Positions 34,185 through 43,052 of a stretch of 64,000 bases of DNA are shown here, piece by piece (position 1 is the first letter of the stretch; each line of letters begins with the position of its first letter). Under the pieces are notes generated by a model, which saw only the letters and a program-made list of their open reading frames with translations, was not told the origin of the DNA and did no database searches. The position numbers and the translations under genes are program-made. Source of the stretch: Rhodospirillales bacterium (GTDB taxonomy: Bacteria > Pseudomonadota > Alphaproteobacteria > Micavibrionales > Micavibrionaceae); assembly GCA_020638295.1 (NCBI GenBank), contig JACKIU010000001.1, positions 868,001-932,000 of the forward strand, in the 5' to 3' direction.

Positions 34185-35825
34185 ATGACGAAATCCTTAA
34201 ATCTTTTTTCGAATGTGCGCGGCGATGTTTTTGGCGGCATTACCGCAGCGGTTGTCGCCTTGCCGCTGGCCTTGGCGTTTGGTGTGGCCTCTGGGGCCGG
34301 GCCGATTGCGGGGCTTTATGGCGCTGTGGCGCTCGGGTTTTTTGCGGCGCTGTTTGGCGGCACGCCCGCGCAGGTTTCGGGGCCGACAGGGCCGATGACG
34401 GTGGTGATGGCCGGGATTATCCTGATGTATGCGCAGGACCCGGCGATGGCCTTTACCGTGGTGATGCTGGGCGGGGTGTTCCAGATTTTATTCGGGGTGT
34501 TCGGGCTGGGGCGGTATATCACCTATATGCCGTATCCGGTGATTTCCGGGTTTATGAGCGGGATCGGGGTGATTATTATCGCGCTCCAACTTGCGCCGTT
34601 TGCCGGGCATGAGGCTGCCGGGTCGGTTCTGGCGGCGCTGTCGCAATTGCCGCTGGTCTACAGCGCGCCGAATTTTACGGCGCTGGGTGTTGGCGCGGCG
34701 GGGCTGGCGGTGATGATATTTATGCCGCAAAAGTTGCGGCCATATCTGCCATCTCCTCTGGTTGCATTGGCTTTAGGGCTGGCATCAGGATATTTGTGGC
34801 CGGATGCTTTGCCGTTGTTAGGTGAAATTCCGCAAGGTTTTCCGATGGTGCATATACCGGTTTTTACGCTTGAGGCGATGCCGGGAATGTTATCGAACGC
34901 GATTATGCTGGCGTTGCTGGGCTCGATTGACAGTCTTTTGACCTCACTGGTCGCGGATAACTTTACCCGGACGCAGCATCGATCAGATCGTGAACTGATC
35001 GGTCAGGGGATCGGCAATATGGTGGCCGGTCTGATTGGCGGCTTGCCGGGTGCGGGCGCGACGATGCGTACAGTGGTGAATATCCGCGCGGGCGGGCGCG
35101 GACCTTTGTCGGGCATGGTGCATGCGGTGGTTTTGCTGGCGTGTATTTTCGGGCTGGGCAGGGTGGCCGGGCATATTCCGCATACGATTTTGGCGGCGAT
35201 TTTGTTGAAGGTCGGTTGGGATATTATCGACTGGTCGTTTATCAAGCGTCTGTTGCGGGCCGGGCTCAGAGGCGCCGACCGGCAGGCGGCGTTTGTCATG
35301 CTTGCCGTATTGTTGCTGACCGTGTTTGTGGATCTGATTATGGCGGTGGCGATCGGGGTGATTATCAAGAGCCTGATTACGGCGCGGCGGCTGGCGACGC
35401 ATCAGATTGAAGATGTGCAGTTTATGTCGGCTGGAGGTAAGGGCGGGCGGCGTCATGCGTTAAGTGAGCGCGAAGAGGCTTTGCTGGATGAGGCCGGGGG
35501 TGCGCTGTTGTTGCTGCGCTTTACAGGGCCTTTGAGCTTCGGGACGGCGCGGGATTTATCTTCGCGGTTGCATACGGCGTATCAGGATTACCGGGCGCTG
35601 GTGATCGATCTGAGCGATACGCGGATGATGGATGCGAGCATCATGATGACGCTGGCCGATATGATCGAGCGGGCGCGTGAGCAGGGGGTTTGCATTTATG
35701 TCGGCGGGGTGGACAACCCGGTTTACGGGATGTTGAAAAGTCACGGGGCGCTGGACGGGGTTGAGGATGCGCAGATGTTTGTCCGGCGCGAAGAGGCTTT
35801 GGCAGCGGCAGTCAGTGCGCTTTAG
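34185..35825 (+). CDS. SulP-family anion transporter with STAS domain
   Basis: A 546-residue SulP (SLC26) inner-membrane protein. About 10-14 hydrophobic helices come first, with the conserved GPIAGLYGAVALGFFAALFGGTPAQVSGPTGPMTVV region, then a STAS domain (RFTGPLSFGTARDLSSRL, ALVIDLSDTRMMDASIMMTL). SulP proteins carry sulphate, bicarbonate or other anions by cotransport; the substrate cannot be read off. I chose ATG 34185 with ACGGAG upstream; a TTG 22 codons earlier is unlikely. The gene lies between hslU and hslV on the opposite strand. Confidence 0.92.
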   Translation: MTKSLNLFSNVRGDVFGGITAAVVALPLALAFGVASGAGPIAGLYGAVALGFFAALFGGTPAQVSGPTGPMTVVMAGIILMYAQDPAMAFTVVMLGGVFQILFGVFGLGRYITYMPYPVISGFMSGIGVIIIALQLAPFAGHEAAGSVLAALSQLPLVYSAPNFTALGVGAAGLAVMIFMPQKLRPYLPSPLVALALGLASGYLWPDALPLLGEIPQGFPMVHIPVFTLEAMPGMLSNAIMLALLGSIDSLLTSLVADNFTRTQHRSDRELIGQGIGNMVAGLIGGLPGAGATMRTVVNIRAGGRGPLSGMVHAVVLLACIFGLGRVAGHIPHTILAAILLKVGWDIIDWSFIKRLLRAGLRGADRQAAFVMLAVLLLTVFVDLIMAVAIGVIIKSLITARRLATHQIEDVQFMSAGGKGGRRHALSEREEALLDEAGGALLLLRFTGPLSFGTARDLSSRLHTAYQDYRALVIDLSDTRMMDASIMMTLADMIERAREQGVCIYVGGVDNPVYGMLKSHGALDGVEDAQMFVRREEALAAAVSAL

Positions 35826-35877
35826 AGCGTTTCAACGGTGACATTTTCATTCATGCGCACAGATATAGACGAGTGGT

Positions 35878-37227
35878 TTATGAAATTGGCTCTGGCTCTG
35901 GTTCTTGCGATTGTTCGTTCGCTGCTCGCCGTTCTGCAACTTTGGCCAGATACTCATCCGCTGGAATATGTTTATCTGCGTGAAAATTGAAAGCCCGTTC
36001 GGCCAGATTTTGTTTATTGCGCCGTTCTTCCTGAGCCCAGCGTGCAGTTTTTTGTTCAAACGATCTTACAGTCAAGTTCAGTTTTTGCACGGGTTTGTTT
36101 TTGTATTCCTCTGAGTCAAGAAAGTCTGGAACAGAAGCCGGTTGTTCTGCCGGACGAGGTGTCGACGACGTTTTCGGCTGTATTACAGTAGGTAGCGGGG
36201 TGGTGGGGATATTATCATCGGCGTCGATTTCTGGGGCAGATTGAGGCGCTGCCGTTTCGATCGCTGCGGCCGTTTGTGGTTCATCCGGGTTTGGTCCGGC
36301 GCGCAAGGCGGCCATCCTCTGGCCGAGCCATGAGGTTTCTCCGGTGCGCCATCTATTAAGAAATCTATTAAACCAGCTTGGTTGCTCGGTTTGTGTTTCG
36401 GGCGCAGCGGTTTCCTGAGCGGTTTGAGCGGCGATTTCTTCGTCAAACGCGGCTTGCCATTCTTCAATCAAAATCTCTTCTGCCGATTCGCCGGTTTCGG
36501 ACGCTGAAAATGGCACTATATCCGGTTCAGAATCGTCATCCGGTTCAGAATCGTCGGCGATTTCTGCTTTATATGCGTCTAATAATTCTAGGTTTGTTTT
36601 CAACTCATCCAGAATTTCTGCGAGTGAACTAGAATTATTCAGCTCCTGATTATCTGGATCACTTGAGAGATTCCAGTCGTCTGGTCCTGTATCTGTTTCC
36701 GGAAGGGCGTTTGTTTCCTTTTCTTCCTGTTCGTAAAGCACGCCCAGTAGATCATCGTCCAGTTCTTCTTCTGATGAAGGTAAAGCCGTGGCGGTCGGTT
36801 CAGCATCGTCGGCATTATTCCAGGTTTGTGCGTAGGTGTCCGGATTTTGTGCAAAGGCGGCTAGATCAAGTCCCTGTTCTTCAAGGTCTTGTACTCCAGA
36901 GACGATTGTTTTTGTTATTCTCTCGATACCGGCAGTATCGTTTGCTTTAACAAAGTCCTTGAACCTGTTTAGTTTTATTTTCAGCGCTGCCAAGGTGAGC
37001 TGGGTTTCCGAGGGTTGACTATTGTTCCTCAGCAACCTAAAGGGAAGATCGTTTAGGACAATGCCGTTGTATACAATTTGGTCAGGAGGAGAATCTTCCT
37101 CCAACATGGCGGCAAACTCGTCGTCAAGGGGTGTTTCTTGAGAGCCTGGATTTTGCTCATCGTCTAATGGTGCCAGCAGTTCCTCTATTTCGTTTTGTGA
37201 AGGCAAACTATCAGGATGAATATTCAT
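35878..37227 (-). CDS. Large acidic hypothetical protein
   Basis: A 449-residue, strongly acidic protein rich in Glu, Asp, Pro, Gln and Ala, mostly predicted as disordered by eye. Repeated SEPDD units occur near the middle (ADDSEPDDDSEPDIVPFSA). A short basic-aromatic segment (SWFNRFLNRWRTGETSWLGQRMA) and a charged helical C-terminus (FEQKTARWAQEERRNKQNLAERAF) are the most ordered parts. No signal peptide. I do not recognise it. It lies between SulP and hslV, breaking the usual hslV-hslU pair. Confidence 0.65.
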   Translation of the reverse strand: MNIHPDSLPSQNEIEELLAPLDDEQNPGSQETPLDDEFAAMLEEDSPPDQIVYNGIVLNDLPFRLLRNNSQPSETQLTLAALKIKLNRFKDFVKANDTAGIERITKTIVSGVQDLEEQGLDLAAFAQNPDTYAQTWNNADDAEPTATALPSSEEELDDDLLGVLYEQEEKETNALPETDTGPDDWNLSSDPDNQELNNSSSLAEILDELKTNLELLDAYKAEIADDSEPDDDSEPDIVPFSASETGESAEEILIEEWQAAFDEEIAAQTAQETAAPETQTEQPSWFNRFLNRWRTGETSWLGQRMAALRAGPNPDEPQTAAAIETAAPQSAPEIDADDNIPTTPLPTVIQPKTSSTPRPAEQPASVPDFLDSEEYKNKPVQKLNLTVRSFEQKTARWAQEERRNKQNLAERAFNFHADKHIPADEYLAKVAERRAANEQSQEPEPEPIS

Positions 37228-37334
37228 TACACAACCCCCGCTTAATTCGTAAAATTTGTAAAAATCAGGCGTATCTTAACGGATTCTTAAGATTATGTCA
37301 ACTTTTTGACGCTAAAGGGTTGGTGAGTGCGGGG

Positions 37335-37898
37335 TTAGAGCGTTTCGAGGATCACATTCTCGTTGGTGTAGACGCAGATTTCGGCGGCGATTTTCATCGC
37401 TTTGCGGGCGATGTCTTCGGCGCTTAAGGGCTGGTCGTACAAAGCGCGGGCGGCAGCCAGCGCGTAATTTCCGCCTGATCCGATGCCGATAATGCCGTCC
37501 TGGGGCTCAACCACATCGCCGGTGCCGGTGAGAATCAGTGAGGTTTCCGCATCGCATACGGCCATCAGGGCTTCGAGGCGGCGGAGGTATTTATCGGTGC
37601 GCCAGTCTTTGGCCAGTTCGACACAGGCGCGGGTGAGCTGGCCCGGGTGGGCTTCGAGTTTGGCCTCGAGGCGTTCGAACAGGGTAAAGGCATCGGCGGT
37701 GGCCCCAGCGAACCCAGCAATAATGGCGTCATCGCGGCCCAGCCTGCGAACCTTGCGGGCGTTGTTTTTAAGAACGGTTGCGCCCATTGAAACCTGCCCG
37801 TCGCCGGCGATCACGACCTGGCCGTCTTTACGGACCGAGAGGATGGTGGTGCCGCGCCATAAAGAGGCGTCGGCGTAGTTTTGATGTGGATCTGTCAT
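37335..37898 (-). CDS. hslV: ATP-dependent protease peptidase subunit HslV
   Basis: HslV is the threonine peptidase core of the HslVU protease. The 187-residue protein has the motif GTTILSVRKDGQVVIAGDGQV; removal of the first 16 residues would expose Thr17 as the catalytic N-terminus. The GSGGNYALAAARAL block and the C-terminal IAAEICVYTNENVILETL are typical. Start at ATG 37898 fits the usual short propeptide. It is separated from hslU by 3.3 kb in this genome but runs in the same leftward direction. Confidence 0.96.
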   Translation of the reverse strand: MTDPHQNYADASLWRGTTILSVRKDGQVVIAGDGQVSMGATVLKNNARKVRRLGRDDAIIAGFAGATADAFTLFERLEAKLEAHPGQLTRACVELAKDWRTDKYLRRLEALMAVCDAETSLILTGTGDVVEPQDGIIGIGSGGNYALAAARALYDQPLSAEDIARKAMKIAAEICVYTNENVILETL

Positions 37899-38345
37899 GG
37901 ATTCAAGATATGGGGAAAAGGGGCGGACAAGTCAAGGGGGCAGGTTTTTGGCATCACAGTGATGCAATATGCGAATTTTTGCGAAAAAATGAAAAAAAAT
38001 GAAAAAATTTTCTTACATCTTATGGGTGTGATGATTTTCCAAGAATAACAAAAATTCAATCGAGGACAATTTATAGACAAAAAACGGTCCAAAAATAGAT
38101 ACAATTTAATTTAAATTTTATATTTTCCATAACTTTTAATTAAGGAATATACCTTAGTTTAGGGATGCGCAAGAAAAAAAGCCATAAAGGCGGTGCGCGT
38201 CAACCCTCCGATAAAACCATAAAAAACGGGGGCGGACAAACGGCAAAAAGTCCTGGGACGGACAGACCGGGTGAACCGGCGAAAGAGGGAAAAGGTCCTA
38301 GGGTGGTGAGTGTGAACAGGAACGTGTGTAACAGGGATATCGATT
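37899..38345. other. AT-rich gap with no clear gene
   Basis: About 450 bp between divergent hslV and a hypothetical gene. The part at 37970-38160 is very AT-rich with A-runs and could carry promoters. A 67-codon frame (38165-38368, lysine- and glycine-rich, ATG start) overlaps the next gene and lacks a clear ribosome binding site, so I do not call it. I see no RNA gene. Confidence 0.35.
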
Positions 38346-39068
38346 ATGGCCTTAGGGTCTGCATTTGATGATAACTTAAAAGACCTTACCGGAGCGGGGG
38401 CAGAGAAAGAGGCCCGCGCTCCGTCTTTGCTGTCTGGCGCGTGGATGTCGGTGCGTGAGCGGGATAATGACGATCTTCTCGGTTTAGACAGTAAAAACAA
38501 AGCAGGCTTACAAGAACGCGGCGCCGCGCTGGCGAAAAGCGTTGAGGATCAGAGACAACGCGAATCCGAAAAGGCGAAACGGCGCACGGATGATATCTTA
38601 TTGTTGGCGTTGTTGGATCAGATTGATGCTTGGGAGCAAGATTTGAAAAGCCGCTATGGTGAGGACTATGCTCAAGGCATGCTTCAACAATTGCTGACTG
38701 ATGAAGAGCGAGACGGGCTAACGTATGAGGAACAGCTGCAGGTTTTATTTGGTAAGTATCTTGATGAGAAGGGGGAACCTATTGTTGATACTCAAGAGGC
38801 CAGAGATGTCGCTAAGTTATATAAAACAATGCAGGCGAAAGAAATTGCTTTGGATATAAACAGTAATGGTTTGGATGCCAAAAACTCAAAAGCTATGCAG
38901 GATATTTTGGATAAAGGTAGTATTGATGAGGTTGTTGCTTTAGGGGAAAACGTTAATGCCAGAAACTTAAAGCAAGCTGCTAGTGATACTTTAGACAATC
39001 AAGACATTGAAGCACGGGATAACGTAGTTGCTTCAAGTTCTCTGGAGTTTGATATACCGATTATTTAG
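38346..39068 (+). CDS. Hypothetical protein
   Basis: A 240-residue, highly charged, mostly helical protein that I do not recognise. The central segment (KSVEDQRQRESEKAKRRTDDILLLALLDQIDAWEQDLKSRYGED) looks coiled coil-like, followed by acidic helices. There is no signal peptide or membrane segment. CAGGGAT precedes the ATG. It converges with an exported hypothetical gene, with a 4-base overlap of stops. Function unknown. Confidence 0.6.
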   Translation: MALGSAFDDNLKDLTGAGAEKEARAPSLLSGAWMSVRERDNDDLLGLDSKNKAGLQERGAALAKSVEDQRQRESEKAKRRTDDILLLALLDQIDAWEQDLKSRYGEDYAQGMLQQLLTDEERDGLTYEEQLQVLFGKYLDEKGEPIVDTQEARDVAKLYKTMQAKEIALDINSNGLDAKNSKAMQDILDKGSIDEVVALGENVNARNLKQAASDTLDNQDIEARDNVVASSSLEFDIPII

Positions 39069-39571
39069 CCTGGATTGGGGGCTGCACTCACAAACATTTG
39101 TTTGTAGCGGCGGTATTCCTTCACAACATCACCAATGTTTTTTTGTGCTTCGGCAGGGCCCATTGGACCTTGGCTTGTATAGCCATTGGTGAAGGTCATG
39201 GCCATTTTGTTTTGTCCCATTTCAGGAATAGATATGTAGTAAGTTCGTAAGGGTATGCCTGCTTTGGATAGTGCGTGTTTTAATGCGTTAGAAAATTCTC
39301 TCGGGTCAGCAAACTCGTTGTTTGGGTCATTTGCCATTCTGCCATGTGAAATAACAAGCCCTAAGGCACCGTGTTTTCGGGCTTCGTTCTTTGCTAGAAT
39401 TTTTGTGTCAAGATTTACAGTGTTATCTGCGCTTTGCTGGTAGCCGACCTTATGTAGGCCGTTATCGTTGTCTGCGGCAGCGGCGAAAGGCATAGTCGCT
39501 ATCGCAGCAGCGACGCCAGCGGTTGCGGCTTTCTTGAAAACACTTTTTCCATCGAATTTGGGTAATGCCAT
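39065..39571 (-). CDS. Exported hypothetical protein
   Basis: A 168-residue protein with a signal peptide (KKAATAGVAAAIATMPFAAAADN, cleavage after AAA). The mature part, with GALGLVISHGRMANDPNNEFADPREFSNALKHALSKAGIPLRTYYIS, suggests an alpha/beta fold, possibly binding a small molecule, but I do not recognise a family. I chose ATG 39571 because GGGAGG lies 6 bases upstream; the longer upstream frame has no coding features. Confidence 0.65.
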   Translation of the reverse strand: MALPKFDGKSVFKKAATAGVAAAIATMPFAAAADNDNGLHKVGYQQSADNTVNLDTKILAKNEARKHGALGLVISHGRMANDPNNEFADPREFSNALKHALSKAGIPLRTYYISIPEMGQNKMAMTFTNGYTSQGPMGPAEAQKNIGDVVKEYRRYKQMFVSAAPNPG

Positions 39572-40010
39572 TGTGGGCCTCCCTTTTTCATCCTTGTTGG
39601 TAAATCTCATACGATACGTATCAAAAGAGGGGAGAAAAATCAAGAAAAACTGTGCTTTATTGGACATAACTCTGAAATAAAGAGTCTTTTTTGTCCTTAT
39701 CTTTGTAAGATCGTTGAATCTGGCGGCTTTCGGAGGGGTGTTTTTTACAATGTCAAGAAGTATAGCGCGATGTATATTAAACTTGTTTTTTATGCGCGGG
39801 GCTGTTGGCGCTGTGGCGCGGTGAGTGCGAGGGCAGGCGTCTTTCGGGACGTAGCGTTTTGCGATTATAAATACCCTGAATGCTATTAAAAATACCCGCA
39901 ATGCAGAAATGAGTTTTCATAGTCAGGAAATCATTGACATATTCCTCTCGGCATATGGTTTGACTTGGGTCATATAGCACTTCTCATTGAAAAATAAGGC
40001 ATATCAAACA

Positions 40011-40084
40011 GTGATGCATCCTGATGAAAGTCAGGATCTCTGGCTTCGAGCGAAGAAGATCCCGATTGTCATCGGGATGCAGGA
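40011..40084. repeat. Palindromic repeat with CCTGATGAAAGTCAGGATCT core
   Basis: The segment GTGATGCATCCTGATGAAAG...CATCGGGATGCAGGAC contains nested inverted repeats (CCTGATGAAAGTCAGG; ATCCCGATTGTCATCGGGAT) and is related to the GTCATCCC family. Confidence 0.6.
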
Positions 40085-40136
40085 CTGCCTCATTCTTAAT
40101 GCGAATGAGTATATTTTCTCAATTGTTGAAAAGGGT

Positions 40137-40212
40137 GTCATTGCGAGCCTAAGCGAAGCAATTTATTGAAAGTTTATGGATTGCTTCACCGCCGTTGGCG
40201 GTTCGCAATGAC
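40137..40212. repeat. Palindromic repeat, GTCATTGCGAG family
   Basis: GTCATTGCGAGCCTAAGCGA...TTCGCAATGAC; the arms AGCGAAGCAAT and ATTGCTTCACCGC pair around a short AT-rich centre. Confidence 0.75.
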
Positions 40213-40238
40213 GAGTACGCATGCTGCTTGGTGCCGGG

Positions 40239-41639
40239 TTATTGCCCTTCATTGTAGGCGATGCCGAGGCGGTCGAGGGCTTCACGGATTGGAATGAAGA
40301 GGTTGAGACCGATGCCGATGCGGGCGCCGTTTTCGTTGGCGAAGGGTTCGCCTTTGACGCTGAGGCCCACGATGTTGCCGTATTCATCGAGCAGCGGGCC
40401 GCCGGAAGAGCCGGGGTGGGTTTCGATGTCGCCCTGAATGTAATTGGAGCGCGGGCCGCCGAATTTGAGGTTTCTGCGGTGGGCGGACACGATGCCTTTG
40501 CTGAGGCTGCCCTTAAAGGCTTTCCAGTCTTTGGGGCTGCCGATCGCGTAGATATCCTCGCCGACACTGGGCCAATCGAGGCGGATGGGCAGGGTGGTGA
40601 TGTCCAGCCAGTCGGGAATTTCTTCGAGTTTGAGCAGCGCCACATCGCGGACGCGGTCAACGCGCAGGACTTCGGCGGTGATACCGGTTTTCCTTGCGGC
40701 GGTGACGATGCGGGTGCGGCGGGATTCCCCGACGACGTGGGCGTTGGTCAGGATGTGGCCTTGGCGCGTGATGAAAAAGCCGGAGCCGTGGCCGCCTTTT
40801 TCAATGAGCACGGCGACTTTGCGCCCCTGCTCGGCGGTTTTACCAAAGGGCTGGCGGGACAGAGCTTGCGAGGGCAGGGTGACCTCCTCATCTTCGTCGA
40901 ACAGGCGCTCGCGGGTATCGGTTTTTTCGCCGCGCATGTCGATGCCGTCTTCGGCTTTTGGCGGGGCTTGTCCGTTGACGATGAGGGCGCGGAAGGGTTC
41001 ATCGGCGGCCAGATTGTGCACCGCCATTTCAAAGGCGTCCTGGAAGAGCAGGGTGAGGCCTTCGGCGTTGGGGATTTTGCGGCTGGTATAACCTTCGGTG
41101 CGGGTTTTATAGACAACTGTTTTGTGCAAAACGTCGTAGACGCTCCAGTCGATGGCAATGTACATACGACCGTATTCGCCGGGAACGGGGGTGGCCCAGT
41201 TGAGAGCACCTTCTTGCGAGGTGCACATATCGAGCTGGGCGTCTTTGAGCTTACCGGCTACGGAATATTCGGCGCGTTGCTCCTCGTCATCCGGGTCGAA
41301 GGCGATGTCGAGCGAGCCGACGACGTCGTAGCCGTTGGCCTCCATCGCATCATGAAAGCCCTGACGGAGGAATTTGTGATCGATTTCCTTGGCGATGACG
41401 TTGCGGTTCACCGGATAGGCCGGGGAATTGCAGAAAATGCCGTGGCGGGCCTGCCCGATATTCATGCCGGGCGGGAGGAGAAGCTCTATACCGCTATATT
41501 TGATCGGCGTGGGATGCGCGGTTTCCGGGATGTCGGGAGTGGGGGCGTAATCGACTTCCTTGACGATAGAGCCGCCGCAGCCGGTGAGGATGACGCTGGC
41601 TGTAATGGTTTGTAACAGTCTTTTGTATGGAAATTTCAT
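40239..41639 (-). CDS. Trypsin-like serine protease lipoprotein
   Basis: A 466-residue lipoprotein: the signal peptide ends VILTGC, giving a lipidated cysteine. The C-terminal 220 residues form a chymotrypsin-fold (S1C-like) domain with all three catalytic residues: His in LTNAHVVGE, Asp in RDVALLKLE and Ser in THPGSSGGPLLDE. The N-terminal 230 residues are a distinct domain I do not recognise (GIELLLPPGMNIGQARHGIFCNS). There is no PDZ domain, unlike DegP. It may act in periplasmic quality control. It diverges from hisB with a short gap. Confidence 0.85.
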   Translation of the reverse strand: MKFPYKRLLQTITASVILTGCGGSIVKEVDYAPTPDIPETAHPTPIKYSGIELLLPPGMNIGQARHGIFCNSPAYPVNRNVIAKEIDHKFLRQGFHDAMEANGYDVVGSLDIAFDPDDEEQRAEYSVAGKLKDAQLDMCTSQEGALNWATPVPGEYGRMYIAIDWSVYDVLHKTVVYKTRTEGYTSRKIPNAEGLTLLFQDAFEMAVHNLAADEPFRALIVNGQAPPKAEDGIDMRGEKTDTRERLFDEDEEVTLPSQALSRQPFGKTAEQGRKVAVLIEKGGHGSGFFITRQGHILTNAHVVGESRRTRIVTAARKTGITAEVLRVDRVRDVALLKLEEIPDWLDITTLPIRLDWPSVGEDIYAIGSPKDWKAFKGSLSKGIVSAHRRNLKFGGPRSNYIQGDIETHPGSSGGPLLDEYGNIVGLSVKGEPFANENGARIGIGLNLFIPIREALDRLGIAYNEGQ

Positions 41640-41700
41640 GGCGGTTTTGCTATTGTGGGCGCTGGTTTTTAGCGTAACCGATATGAAGGGGCCTGCAAAG

Positions 41701-42309
41701 ATGCCTAAAGACGGCGCAACAGAAAGATTGGGGACAATCACCCGCAAAACGAAGGAAACCTCGGTTTCCGTGACGGTCAATCTGGACGGGTCGGGTGTTT
41801 ATGACGGCTCCACAGGTATTGGGTTTTTCGATCATATGCTGGAGCAGCTTTCGAAGCATGCGTTGATTGATCTGACAATCAAGGCGGAAGGGGATCTGCA
41901 TATTGACGGGCACCACACAGCCGAAGATGTGGGGATTACGCTGGGTCAGGCGATTAAAGAAGCGGTGGGCGATAAGAAGGGCATTCGCCGTTACGGGCAT
42001 TTCGACTTGGTGATGGATGAGGCGCGTTCTTCCGTGGCGCTGGATTTATCGAACCGGCCGTATTTGATCTGGGATGTCGATTTCACCGTCGATCGGCTGG
42101 GAGAAATGGATACCGAGCTGTTTCAGGAGTTTTTTAATGCTCTGGTTCATGCGGGCGGGATTACCGCGCATGTGACGCAGCTGGCAGGCGTCAATAATCA
42201 CCACATCATTGAGGCGAGCTTTAAGGCGTTTGCCAAAGCGTTGCGCATGGCGCTGGAAACCGACCCGCGCGCGGCGAATGCGCTGCCCAGTACGAAGGGT
42301 GCGTTGTAG
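41701..42309 (+). CDS. hisB: Imidazoleglycerol-phosphate dehydratase
   Basis: HisB dehydrates imidazoleglycerol phosphate, the sixth step of histidine synthesis. The 202-residue protein is the monofunctional form. The metal-binding motifs HIDGHHTAEDVGI and GVNNHHIIEASFKAFA are present. I chose ATG 41701 with AAGGGG 8 bases upstream; ATG 41683 is possible. In many Alphaproteobacteria hisB is followed by hisH-hisA-hisF-hisE; here four leftward genes and a repeat intervene before hisH. Confidence 0.96.
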   Translation: MPKDGATERLGTITRKTKETSVSVTVNLDGSGVYDGSTGIGFFDHMLEQLSKHALIDLTIKAEGDLHIDGHHTAEDVGITLGQAIKEAVGDKKGIRRYGHFDLVMDEARSSVALDLSNRPYLIWDVDFTVDRLGEMDTELFQEFFNALVHAGGITAHVTQLAGVNNHHIIEASFKAFAKALRMALETDPRAANALPSTKGAL

Positions 42310-42317
42310 GGGTGCGT

Positions 42318-42737
42318 TTATATCGTTAACGTGAATGTTCTGTCAAAACCGTTCATTTCAAAAACAAGACGGGACAGGAAATCTCTGCCTAATATGCCAT
42401 CACGCCATGCTGTTGTTGCTTCGAATTGCATGAGGCTCATGTCAGGGATGTAAAAGCAAGGTGTGAATTGTTCCAGCATTAAATCGCCGCAATACAGGTT
42501 GGTTTTCGCTTGTCCGGTTACGGATTGAACTTTTTGTTTTCCTGTTGGATTTAAACCTATTTCTTGAGCTTTGGCAGGGCTTATTCCGGTTTTTGAAGCG
42601 CCTGTATCAATCAGCATGCTGAGTCTGACTTTAGAATTTTCGGCCTCATCCTCGTTGTAAATACTCAGAGGTTTGCTAATAAAAACGTCAATATATGGGC
42701 CTTTGTCCGGATCAAACGGTGCTTTGTACAGGGGCAT
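42318..42737 (-). CDS. Retropepsin-like aspartic protease
   Basis: A 139-residue protein with the aspartic protease motif SMLIDTGASKTGIS near residue 45 and the second conserved hydrophobic-hydrophobic-Gly segment DGILGRDFLSRL. Proteins of this kind are homodimeric, each subunit giving one catalytic aspartate. No signal peptide or membrane anchor is visible, so it is probably cytosolic. Its start overlaps the preceding small gene by 26 bases, so the pair is translationally coupled. It has been placed between hisB and hisD in reverse orientation. Confidence 0.8.
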   Translation of the reverse strand: MPLYKAPFDPDKGPYIDVFISKPLSIYNEDEAENSKVRLSMLIDTGASKTGISPAKAQEIGLNPTGKQKVQSVTGQAKTNLYCGDLMLEQFTPCFYIPDMSLMQFEATTAWRDGILGRDFLSRLVFEMNGFDRTFTLTI

Positions 42738-42972
42738 GGGAGAACCATCCTAAGTCGATAGGCTTTTGATTGATTTCCTGAATTGAAAATAGTCCGTCAT
42801 CAAATTTTGTGTCGGCGAAAATCATCGCGTCGCGGATGGTATCGAAAAACTCGATCGGTTCTTCTTTTCTCATCACCACAAATTGTCCCCGGTGGTTTTT
42901 AATGAGCTCAGGAACAAGTTTTTCGAAAGCTTCGAAATTTTGATCAATTTCTTTTTGAATTGGTGAAGTCAT
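42712..42972 (-). CDS. Small protein paired with the aspartic protease (DUF5678-like)
   Basis: An 86-residue protein starting MTSPIQKEIDQNFEAFEKLVPELIKNHRGQFVVMRKEEPIEFFDT. The GQFVVMRxxEPIEFFDTIRDAMIFADTKF pattern resembles DUF5678-type small proteins that often precede retropepsin-like proteases. It overlaps the protease gene by 26 bases. The two probably act together, possibly as a substrate or regulator of the protease; this is inference. Confidence 0.65.
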   Translation of the reverse strand: MTSPIQKEIDQNFEAFEKLVPELIKNHRGQFVVMRKEEPIEFFDTIRDAMIFADTKFDDGLFSIQEINQKPIDLGWFSHAPVQSTV

Positions 42973-43052
42973 GATTTTATTCCCGAATCACATTGTAGCG
43001 TAAACGGAGTCCGCTGCGAATCAAAAAATTTAAGCGATTCTTTTTGTTGGTT

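Larger units (their letters stand above)
39572..40238. other. Gap with palindromic repeats, no gene seen
   Basis: About 670 bp between two leftward genes. The part at 39572-40010 shows no coding signal that I trust. The rest holds two palindromic repeats (listed separately). No RNA gene was recognised. Confidence 0.4.

Noticed and set aside
38165..38368. A 67-codon lysine- and glycine-rich frame before the 38346 gene
   Set aside because: It overlaps the start of the next gene, lacks a spaced ribosome binding site and has unusual composition; coding cannot be supported.
40221..41615. A 464-codon open frame on the plus strand opposite the serine protease gene
   Set aside because: The minus-strand protein has a lipobox and a full catalytic triad; the plus-strand product is a shadow with no motif.
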